From contig JBOFLF010000017.1 of assembly GCA_051657715.1 (NCBI GenBank), positions 1-64,000 of the forward strand: DNA of 64,000 nt, written 5' to 3'. How positions within the stretch are numbered: the first letter of the stretch is position 1; every line of letters starts with the position of its first letter. Position numbers and translations under genes: made by a program. The notes under the pieces are model-generated. The model searched no databases. It was not told the origin of the DNA and saw only the letters and a list, made by a program, of their open reading frames with translations. Shown in pieces: positions 54,510 to 61,893 of the stretch. The stretch comes from JBOFBH01 sp051657715. Its GTDB lineage: Bacteria > Actinomycetota > Actinomycetes > Actinomycetales > Angustibacteraceae.

Positions 54510-54537
54510 TCGGGACGGGGGTCCTCGGGCGCAGCTG
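54483..54537. terminator. 22-bp inverted repeat spanning the PBP stop codon
   Basis: CAGCTGCGCCCGAGG plus CCCCGTC (54483-54504) pairs with GACGGGG, a 2-nt bulge, then CCTCGGGCGCAGCTG (54514-54537), a 22-bp stem. The TGA of the first PBP gene lies in the loop. It separates the convergent PBP and ino1 genes and probably works as a bidirectional terminator. Confidence 0.75.
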
Positions 54538-54550
54538 CGACGGGTGGTGA

Positions 54551-55630
54551 TCAGCGCTCGACGTCGCCCCGGATGAACGCTTCGACACTGGCCCGGCCCT
54601 CGTCGTCGGGGCGCTGCACGGGCGGGGACTTCATCAGGTAGGACGACGCCGACAGGATCGGGCCGCCGATCCCGCGGTCCTGGGCGACCTTCGCCGCCCG
54701 GATGGCATCGATGATGATGCCGGCCGAGTTCGGCGAATCCCACACCTCGAGCTTGTACTCCAGGTTAAGCGGAACGTCGCCGAATGCCCGGCCCTCGAGC
54801 CGCACGTACGCCCACTTGCGATCATCTAGCCACTGAACGTAGTCGGACGGGCCGATGTGGACGTTCCGAGCACCGAGGTCGTGACCCAGGTTGGAGGTGA
54901 CCGCCTGGGTCTTGGAGACCTTCTTGGACTCCAGCCTGTCCCGTTCCAGCATGTTCTTGAAGTCCATGTTTCCGCCGACGTTCAGCTGGTACGTGCGGTC
55001 CAGCACGACGCCTCGGTCCTCGAACAGCTTCGCCAGAACCCGGTGGGTGATGGTGGCGCCGACCTGCGACTTGATGTCGTCACCGATGATCGGCACGCCG
55101 GCGTCGGTGAACTTCTGCGCCCACTGCGGATCCGAGGCGATGAACACCGGCAGCGCGTTGACGAAGGCCACGCCGGCGTTGATGGCGCACTGGGCGTAGA
55201 ACTTGTCCGCCTCCTCCGACCCGACCGGCAGGTAGGACACCAGAACGTCGGCGCGCGCGTCCTTGAGCGTCTGGACGACGTCCACCGGCTCGGCGTCCGA
55301 CTCCTCGATGGTCTCCCGGTAGTAGCGACCGAGGCCGTCCATCGTCGGACCGCGCAAGACCTGGACCCCGAGGGGAGGTACGTCGCAGATGGTGATGGTG
55401 TTGTTCTCGCTGGACATCAGCGCCTCGGACAGGTCGAAGCCGACCTTCTTGGCGTCTACGTCGAAGGCGGCGACGAACTCGATGTCGCGGACGTGGTAGT
55501 CCCCGAACATCACGTGCATCAGCCCTGGCACGGTGCCGTTCGGGTTGGCGTCGGCGTAGTAGTGCACGCCCTGGACAAGCGACGCGGCACAGTTGCCGGC
55601 GCCGACGATGGCGACGCGGACGGATGCCAT
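54551..55630 (-). CDS. ino1: inositol-3-phosphate synthase
   Basis: Ino1 converts glucose 6-phosphate to 1L-myo-inositol 3-phosphate with NAD+, feeding phosphatidylinositol and mycothiol synthesis. The 359-residue protein has the NAD motif VAIVGAGNCAASLVQG, then PVDVVQTLKDARADVLVSYL and the catalytic-core segment QVGATITHRVLAKLFEDRG with LNVGGNMDFKNML. The ATG at 55630 has AAGGAGT 7 nt upstream; the open frame extends to 55699. It lies downstream of a PadR regulator, as in M. tuberculosis (Rv0046c-Rv0047c). Confidence 0.96.
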   Translation of the reverse strand: MASVRVAIVGAGNCAASLVQGVHYYADANPNGTVPGLMHVMFGDYHVRDIEFVAAFDVDAKKVGFDLSEALMSSENNTITICDVPPLGVQVLRGPTMDGLGRYYRETIEESDAEPVDVVQTLKDARADVLVSYLPVGSEEADKFYAQCAINAGVAFVNALPVFIASDPQWAQKFTDAGVPIIGDDIKSQVGATITHRVLAKLFEDRGVVLDRTYQLNVGGNMDFKNMLERDRLESKKVSKTQAVTSNLGHDLGARNVHIGPSDYVQWLDDRKWAYVRLEGRAFGDVPLNLEYKLEVWDSPNSAGIIIDAIRAAKVAQDRGIGGPILSASSYLMKSPPVQRPDDEGRASVEAFIRGDVER

Positions 55631-55723
55631 GCGGTACTCCTTCATCGGTGTGCACCAGTGCGGTGCTCTGATCGGTGTTCGGGTGGTGCTGGGTCGCACG
55701 GTCTAGCTGCGTTGTGCTGATGG

Positions 55724-56302
55724 TCAGCCCGGTGGGGGTTGCCCCGCCGTCGGGCCACCGCCCGGCACGGCGGCGCGTTCATGGGAGATCAACTCGTTCA
55801 GCCAGCGCACTTCGCGCTGGACGGACTCCAACCCGTGCCGGTGGAGCTCCGTCGTGTACTGGTCGGCACGTTCGCGGCTACGACCGATTGCCGCGCTCAC
55901 CGCCGCCAACCGCTCCTCCAACCGGCTGCGACGACCCTCGAGGATGCGCAGCCGGACGTCGGATGTGGTGCGGGAGAAGAAGGCCAGGCGAACGCCGAAG
56001 CTCTCGTCGTCCCAGCTGGCTGGCCCACTGTCGCCCACCAATTGCTCGAAGTGCTCCTTGCCAGCGGCGGTCAGCTCGTACACGATCCGGGCTCGCCGGC
56101 CAGCGCCTCGAGTGCTGGTTGTCTCGGCGATCCAGCACTGAGCGCTCAGCTGTTTGAGACAGGGGTAGAGAGTGCCGTAGCTGAGGACCCGGAACGGGCC
56201 GAGAACCGTGGATAGCCGCTTACGGAGCTCGTAGCCGTGCAAGGGACTGTCGTGGAGCAGACCGAGGACCGCGAGGTCGAGGACGTCGGAGCGTCGACTC
56301 AC
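55724..56302 (-). CDS. PadR-family transcriptional regulator
   Basis: A 192-residue regulator. The N-terminal winged helix reads LAVLGLLHDSPLHGYELRKR, with YGTLYPCLKQL as the wing region. A long C-terminal helical domain (about 110-185, with RLEERLAAVSAAIGRSRERA) mediates dimerisation, as in PadR subfamily 1. GTG start at 56302 with GAGAGGAC upstream. The gene is 93 bp upstream of ino1 on the same strand and probably controls it; the ligand is unknown. Confidence 0.9.
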   Translation of the reverse strand: MSRRSDVLDLAVLGLLHDSPLHGYELRKRLSTVLGPFRVLSYGTLYPCLKQLSAQCWIAETTSTRGAGRRARIVYELTAAGKEHFEQLVGDSGPASWDDESFGVRLAFFSRTTSDVRLRILEGRRSRLEERLAAVSAAIGRSRERADQYTTELHRHGLESVQREVRWLNELISHERAAVPGGGPTAGQPPPG

Positions 56303-56592
56303 GGATGTCGTCCTCTCGATCTGGCACGCGTGCAGAAGCGAAAGCTGATGTATCGCTGCGATATCTCGAAACTGTAGAGGGCGGCGCTCGGTTAAGCAAA
56401 ATCTCGCCACCCGGTGATCGGGATTCCATAACTCTTGGTGAGCTGCTCCTGACACATAGGTGATGTCACCCCCGGCATGCGGGCGCATCTGGTGAAGGGA
56501 TCACACGGAACAGCGCACCAGGGTTGGGCAGAACGACGTTGGCCCGCATACTTTGTCGACGGCCCCCCAGAAACCGAGAGACGGACAACCCC

Positions 56593-58716
56593 ATGGCGCG
56601 CATCGTCGACTACCCACGCCGGGGCAGGTATGGCGTCCGTCGATTTATCCCGTCGTGGAAGCTGGTGCTGGGTACCGGGGCATCGTTCGCGTCCGTCGCA
56701 ATGATCGGCTTCGCCATCCTGTACTCGCAGGTGGCGGTGCCAGACCCGAACGAGCTGGTCACCGCGAATGCGTCGGTCGTGTACTGGTCGGACGGCCGGA
56801 CCGAGCTTGGTCGGTACGCCGACGTGAACCGACGGTCGATCCCGCTGGAGCAGATGCCAGAGGCGTTGCGCAACGCGGTGCTGGCGGCTGAGGACCGCAG
56901 TTTCTACGAGAACAGCGGTTTCTCGCCCCGGGGTATCGGCCGAGCTGTCTGGGTGAAGCTTCGCGGTGGCTCGACCCAAGGCGGCTCCACGATCACCCAG
57001 CAATACGTGAAGAACTACTTCCTCACCCAGGATCGGACGGCGACCCGTAAGGCCAAGGAATTCGTCATCGCCCTCAAGGTGGAGCAGCAGGAGTCCAAAG
57101 ACAAGATCCTGGAGAACTACCTCAACACCATCTACTTCGGTCGAGGAGCGTGGGGGGTCGAGGCGGCCAGCCGCGCCTACTTCGCCAAGCCGGCGAACAA
57201 ACTCACCCTGAGCCAGTCGGCGTTGCTCGCCGCGGTCCTCCGTTCACCCGGTTTGTACGACCCGATCACCAAGCGGGACAACGCCAAAGAGCGATGGAAC
57301 TACGTGCTGGGCGGCATGGTCGAAGAGGGGTGGCTGTCCCAGGCCGTCCGGGACAAGGCGAAGTTCCCGCCGGTCCGCAAATCGCGGGCCGCGAACACCC
57401 GCGGTGGCACCACGGGGTACCTGCTTGAGGCGGTGCGGGAGGAGGTCAAGGCGAAGGTCGGGCTGACCGACGCCGACATCGACCGCGGTGGCTTGCGGAT
57501 CGTCAGCACGTTCGACCAGGACCGGCAGGACGCAGCGGTCGCGGCGATCAAAGAGGAGCTACCCACAACGAACGCCAAGGGGGTCGGCGCTGGCCTGGTC
57601 GCCATCAAGCCCGGGGACGGGGCGGTAGTGGCGATGTACGGCGGCCCGGACGCGGTGAAGAGGCCCTACAACACCGCGACCCAAGCGGTGCTGCAAGCGG
57701 GGTCCACCTTCAAGCCGTTTGCGCTGGTGGCCGCTTTGCAGACGGGCACCTCGCTGCGCTCGCAGTACTCCGGCCAGTCTCCGATGACGTTCGACAACGG
57801 GTACACCGTCGCGAACTTCGGCAACACCTCCTATCAAACCGTGGACCTCACGACCGCCACGGCCAACTCGATCAACACCGTCTACGTGGCGCTCAACCGT
57901 GACGTCGGCCCGGAACGGACCATGCAGGTCGCCATCGACGCGGGCTACCCCGAGGACACCACGGGTCTGGAGGCCAACGCGAGCAACGTTCTCGGCACCG
58001 CCTCGCCGCACGTCATCGACGTGGCCCGGGCGTACGCCACCTTCGCCGCGCAAGGGGAACGGGCCGAGACCTACATGGTGCGCAGCGTCAAGGACACCTC
58101 GGGTGCCACGATCTGGAAGGCGTCCATTACCAAGAAACGGGTGTTCAGCCCCGAGGTGTCGGCCGACCTCACCTTTGCCCTGAGCGGTGTGGTTCAGCAG
58201 GGTTCCGGATCGTTCGCTGGCCAGAACCTCGGCCGTCCCGCGGCGGGCAAGACAGGCACCACCCAGGAGAACCGCTCTGCGTGGTTTGCGGGTTACACCC
58301 CGCAGCTCGCCACGGCGGTCGGCCTCTACCGCCAGATCGGTGACCGCACCGAGTCGTTGAACGGGCTCGGCGGGTTGGGCGAGGTCACCGGTGCGACGTT
58401 CCCGGTCCGCATCTGGACCGCTTTCATGCAAGCCGCCATGGACGGTCAGGAGATCCAGCAGTTCCCGCCGCCGGTGTACGGCGGCGACAGCAACGTGCCA
58501 GCACCACCAGACCCCACGGGCGAGGAGCTTCCACCGCCATCGCCCACCTCGACGCCACCGCCGTCGACCGGCGGCGAGGTGACGCCGACCGGCCCGATGA
58601 CCACCAATCCGACGAGCCCGTCGATGACCCCGACGGTGCCGCCTCAGTCGACCACGCCGACCCGGACTCGGACCCGCACCCGTCCGCCGGCCACTCCGAC
58701 CGTGCTGATCAGGTGA
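56593..58716 (+). CDS. class A penicillin-binding protein (PonA-like)
   Basis: A 707-residue bifunctional PBP, close paralogue of the one at 52.4-54.5 kb. It has one N-terminal membrane helix, the glycosyltransferase domain (AAEDRSFYEN, GGSTITQQYVKNYFL) and a transpeptidase domain with STFK, SIN and the intact AGKTGTT. The last ~70 residues are a Pro/Thr-rich tail typical of PonA. ATG 56593 is chosen; an upstream ATG at 56524 would add 23 residues. The next gene overlaps its stop by 4 bp (GTGA). It corresponds to PonA1 (Rv0050), followed by a membrane glycosyltransferase gene as in Rv0051. Confidence 0.95.
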   Translation: MARIVDYPRRGRYGVRRFIPSWKLVLGTGASFASVAMIGFAILYSQVAVPDPNELVTANASVVYWSDGRTELGRYADVNRRSIPLEQMPEALRNAVLAAEDRSFYENSGFSPRGIGRAVWVKLRGGSTQGGSTITQQYVKNYFLTQDRTATRKAKEFVIALKVEQQESKDKILENYLNTIYFGRGAWGVEAASRAYFAKPANKLTLSQSALLAAVLRSPGLYDPITKRDNAKERWNYVLGGMVEEGWLSQAVRDKAKFPPVRKSRAANTRGGTTGYLLEAVREEVKAKVGLTDADIDRGGLRIVSTFDQDRQDAAVAAIKEELPTTNAKGVGAGLVAIKPGDGAVVAMYGGPDAVKRPYNTATQAVLQAGSTFKPFALVAALQTGTSLRSQYSGQSPMTFDNGYTVANFGNTSYQTVDLTTATANSINTVYVALNRDVGPERTMQVAIDAGYPEDTTGLEANASNVLGTASPHVIDVARAYATFAAQGERAETYMVRSVKDTSGATIWKASITKKRVFSPEVSADLTFALSGVVQQGSGSFAGQNLGRPAAGKTGTTQENRSAWFAGYTPQLATAVGLYRQIGDRTESLNGLGGLGEVTGATFPVRIWTAFMQAAMDGQEIQQFPPPVYGGDSNVPAPPDPTGEELPPPSPTSTPPPSTGGEVTPTGPMTTNPTSPSMTPTVPPQSTTPTRTRTRTRPPATPTVLIR

Positions 58717-60218
58717 GCCAACCGGGGGGTCCGTCGGTGTCGGAGGAGGTCACGTCACCGAACCCGAGGAGCGGGCTCAGTGACGTGACTCCTCGTCGTG
58801 CCGGATCGCGGGAGAGTGTGGCAGCCGTGATCGCGCCGTCCCGCGAGGATCCCGTGATAGCGGCGCTGTCACCTGTCATCGGCGGACCAGCTGGCGACTA
58901 CCGGCGTTCCGGCCGCCACGGGTGGTGGACGGCGACCCGCGTCCTGATCGTGGTCGTGTTGGCTGTGTTGGCCGTCGGGGTGGTCCAGAAGCAGCACTGC
59001 CGGGCGCAGGGCTGGACCAACCCCGATCAGTTCTTCCATGCCTGCTACAGCGACCTGCCGTTGGTCTACGAGATCAGCGGGCTGGCCGATGGGGTGGTGC
59101 CGTACGTCGATGCCGGCTCCGAGGGCTACCTGGACCACCCGGTGGTGACGGGTTTCGCGTTGTGGGCGGTCGGCCTGGTGACGCCGGATGGGCCAGATCG
59201 TGCCCGGTGGTACTTCGACCTGGCGACGGTCGTGATCGGGGGGCTGCTCGTGGTCCTGGTCGTTGCGACCGTGCAGTCCGCCGGCCGGCGTCGTCCTTGG
59301 GATGCCGCCCTGGTCGCGGCCAGCCCTTTGGTCGCGTTGGCCGGGTTGGTGTCGCTCGACGTGCTCGGTGTCACGCTGGCCGCGGTCGGGTTGGCCCTGT
59401 GGGGCCGGAATCGGCCGGCGGCAGCCGGGCTGCTGATCGGTCTGGCGACGGCCGCCCGCAGTTATCCGGTCCTGTTCGTCGTGGTGCTGGGTTTGCTGGC
59501 CGCCCGGGCGGGGCGGTGGCGCGCCTGGTGCACCACCGCCAGCACCGCGGTTGGGACCGCAGCCGCGGTGGTGCTGCCGTGGGGGTTGCTGAACGGGGAC
59601 GGGGTGCTGTCCGCCTATCGATCTTGGGAATCGTCGTACCCGGGCTACGGCTCGTTGTGGCGGGTGCCGCAGGTGTTGACCGCGGATGCCGGTGGGTGGA
59701 TGCGTCAGCTGGGTCTGGGGATCACCGACGTCAGCCCGGGCGTGACGACCACGCTGGCGATCGGCGGTATCGGCGCAGCGCTGCTGGTCGGCGCCCTCGT
59801 GACGTTGACCGCGCCGGGTCGCCCCCGCGTGGCGCAGGTGGCCTTCGTGGTGCTCGCGATCGTGGTCGTCACCGGGAAGTCGTGGCCAGTGCAGGCGTCG
59901 CTGTGGCTGTTGCCGTTGGCTGCGTTGGCTCGCCCGCGCTGGCGGGACCACCTGATCTGGACCGGCGGCGAGATCGGCTACTTCGTCGCGGTGTGGCTGT
60001 ACCTGGGCGGGACCTCCGACACCGATCGCGGGCTGCCTGGCCCCTGGTACGTGGCGTTCCTCATGGTGCGCCTCGCCGGGTTGGCCTGGCTGGTCTGGTG
60101 TGTCGTGCAGGACATGCGACACCCGGAGCGGGACCTCGTGCGCCGGGTCGAGCCGGAGGACCCGCTCGCCGGACCGTTGGCCGGCTCCTCGGATGCGCTG
60201 GTGCTGCGGGTGCGCTGA
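58713..60218 (+). CDS. GT87-like integral membrane glycosyltransferase
   Basis: A 501-residue membrane protein with a cytoplasmic N-terminus (~75 residues), about ten hydrophobic helices and an extracytoplasmic loop after the first helix containing CRAQGWTNPDQFFHACYSDL. Topology and position (after ponA) match Rv0051-type GT87/mannosyltransferase proteins that use polyprenyl-phosphate sugars. The donor and acceptor are unknown. GTG start overlaps the PBP stop by 4 bp, so it is co-transcribed with the PBP. Confidence 0.78.
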   Translation: MSQPGGPSVSEEVTSPNPRSGLSDVTPRRAGSRESVAAVIAPSREDPVIAALSPVIGGPAGDYRRSGRHGWWTATRVLIVVVLAVLAVGVVQKQHCRAQGWTNPDQFFHACYSDLPLVYEISGLADGVVPYVDAGSEGYLDHPVVTGFALWAVGLVTPDGPDRARWYFDLATVVIGGLLVVLVVATVQSAGRRRPWDAALVAASPLVALAGLVSLDVLGVTLAAVGLALWGRNRPAAAGLLIGLATAARSYPVLFVVVLGLLAARAGRWRAWCTTASTAVGTAAAVVLPWGLLNGDGVLSAYRSWESSYPGYGSLWRVPQVLTADAGGWMRQLGLGITDVSPGVTTTLAIGGIGAALLVGALVTLTAPGRPRVAQVAFVVLAIVVVTGKSWPVQASLWLLPLAALARPRWRDHLIWTGGEIGYFVAVWLYLGGTSDTDRGLPGPWYVAFLMVRLAGLAWLVWCVVQDMRHPERDLVRRVEPEDPLAGPLAGSSDALVLRVR

Positions 60219-60319
60219 GCCGCAAGAACCCGATGGCATGCAACCAGCAGCCCGTGGGTCGCGAAGTGGTGGGTGGTACCGGCAGCCGGCTGGACCACGC
60301 AAACCATAAGGGAGCCACC

Positions 60320-61153
60320 ATGAGCAGGTCCATCCTCACCACTCTTCGGGCGGTGGTCGCCGTCGTCCTCGGCGCGCTGGCGTCGCTTGCGATCGCCGCG
60401 TCGCCCGCCCAGGCGGCGGACGGTGCCACTGTGACCGTGGTGCACGGCATCCCGGACACCGACGTCGACGTCTACGTCAACGACAAGAAGACCCTCCCGG
60501 GTTTCACGTTCAAGACCGTGACCGACCCGCTGTCGCTGCCGGCTGGCAGCTACTCGATCGACATCCGCAAGGCGGGCGACCCGGCGAGCGCGGACCCGAT
60601 CCTGAGCACCAAGGCCGATCTGACGGCTGGAGCCAATGTCACCCTGGTAGCGCACCTCGAGGCAGGCGGCGACCCGACGGTCACCGCGTTCGTCAACCCC
60701 ACGACCGCGGTGCCGGCCGGCATGGAGCGGGTCATCGTGCGGCACACCGCAGCTGCTCCGGCTGTCGACGTTCTAGCCGGTGACAAGGCCATCATCGAGA
60801 ACCTGTCCAACCCTAAGGAGAAGGCGCTCATGGTGCCCAAGGGTTCGGTGTCCGTCGCGGTTGCCGCCGCTGGAACCACCGACCCGGTCATCGGCCCGGT
60901 CACGTTGGACCTCAAGGGTGCCAGCACGACCGTGGTGTACGCGATCGGCAGCCTGGACGCCGAGAACCTCACCGCGGTGACCCAGACCTACGCGTCCGGC
61001 TCGCAGTCGCCGACCGGTTCCGACGCCGGATCCGGTGGACAGGCCGAGGAGAGCGGTGCGCCGGTGCTCGGCTTGTCGCTCGCTGGTGCCGGTGCGGTCC
61101 TCCTGGTGGTTGCTGGTGGTCTGCTGCGCCGTCGTACCACGGTGAAGGCGTGA
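60320..61153 (+). CDS. DUF4397 surface protein
   Basis: A 277-residue protein with a signal peptide (AVVAVVLGALASLAIAASPA, cleaved after AQA), two DUF4397 repeats (ATVTVVHGIPDTDVDVYVND; VIVRHTAAAPAVDVLAGDKA), an acidic Ser/Gly linker and a C-terminal hydrophobic helix with RRR. It lacks a visible LPxTG although a sortase gene follows with a 4-bp overlap. The ATG at 60320 has AAGGGA upstream. Beta-sandwich adhesin-like domains of this type are common on actinobacterial surfaces. Confidence 0.85.
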   Translation: MSRSILTTLRAVVAVVLGALASLAIAASPAQAADGATVTVVHGIPDTDVDVYVNDKKTLPGFTFKTVTDPLSLPAGSYSIDIRKAGDPASADPILSTKADLTAGANVTLVAHLEAGGDPTVTAFVNPTTAVPAGMERVIVRHTAAAPAVDVLAGDKAIIENLSNPKEKALMVPKGSVSVAVAAAGTTDPVIGPVTLDLKGASTTVVYAIGSLDAENLTAVTQTYASGSQSPTGSDAGSGGQAEESGAPVLGLSLAGAGAVLLVVAGGLLRRRTTVKA

Positions 61154-61869
61154 CACAGTCCCACGAGCAGCGTCGGCGGCCGGGCGTCTTGCGCCCGGCC
61201 GCTGGTGCGCTCGGTCTGCTGCTGGTCGTGGGTGGCGGCGCGCTGGTGTGGCAGCAGCAGGGCGAGCCGGCTTTCCAGTCAGCCGGGCAGGTCCCGCCCG
61301 CGGACGGGACGTCGGCCGTCTCGTCTAGATCAGCATCGTCGCCGCGGCCATCGAGATCGTCGACGACACCGCCGGGCCCTGAGTCCGCGGAGCCGGCGCA
61401 GGCTCTTGGTGCCATGGAGATCAACACCTTTGAGCCGACTCGGCTGCAGATGACCTCTCCGCAGATCGACGCCCGGGTGATCCCGGTCGGCCTGGAGAAG
61501 GACGGCAAGCTGGTGGTGCCGCAGGACCCGCAGGTGGTGGGGTGGTGGTCCGGCGGGGCGTCGCCCGGGATGCCGGTCGGGACCGTCGTGATGACCAGTC
61601 ACGTGGACTCGGCTCGGTCTGGTCCGGGTGCGTTGTTCGAGCTGCGCACCGCTCCGATCGGCTCGACGATCGTCGTCCGTGGCGCCGATGGTCTGACGAC
61701 GTACGTCGTCAAGGCGCGGCAGCGCTATTCCAAGGACCAGCTACCAGCGGCTGAGCTGTTCGCTCAAGGACGTCAGCCGCGGCTGGTGCTGATCACCTGC
61801 GGCGGCGAGTTCGACGAGCGCACCCGGCACTACCAGGACAACATCGTCGTGGTGGCCACTCCCGCGTGA
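61150..61869 (+). CDS. class F sortase
   Basis: A 239-residue membrane-anchored sortase. One N-terminal helix (AAGALGLLLVVGGGALVW) is followed by a Ser/Pro linker and the sortase barrel with catalytic His (VVMTSHVDSA), Cys (LVLITCGGEF) and Arg (RHYQDNIVV). Class F enzymes cleave sorting signals and attach proteins to the wall. GTG start overlaps the DUF4397 gene by 4 bp, strongly suggesting that protein is its substrate, although the expected LPxTG is not seen there. Confidence 0.88.
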   Translation: MTQSHEQRRRPGVLRPAAGALGLLLVVGGGALVWQQQGEPAFQSAGQVPPADGTSAVSSRSASSPRPSRSSTTPPGPESAEPAQALGAMEINTFEPTRLQMTSPQIDARVIPVGLEKDGKLVVPQDPQVVGWWSGGASPGMPVGTVVMTSHVDSARSGPGALFELRTAPIGSTIVVRGADGLTTYVVKARQRYSKDQLPAAELFAQGRQPRLVLITCGGEFDERTRHYQDNIVVVATPA

Positions 61870-61893
61870 GGTCGTATGCCGCACACGCGATCG

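Noticed and set aside
58922..61153. 743-codon plus-strand frame
   Set aside because: Most of it reads the GT87-like gene out of frame. Only the part from the ATG at 60320 is a real gene (DUF4397).
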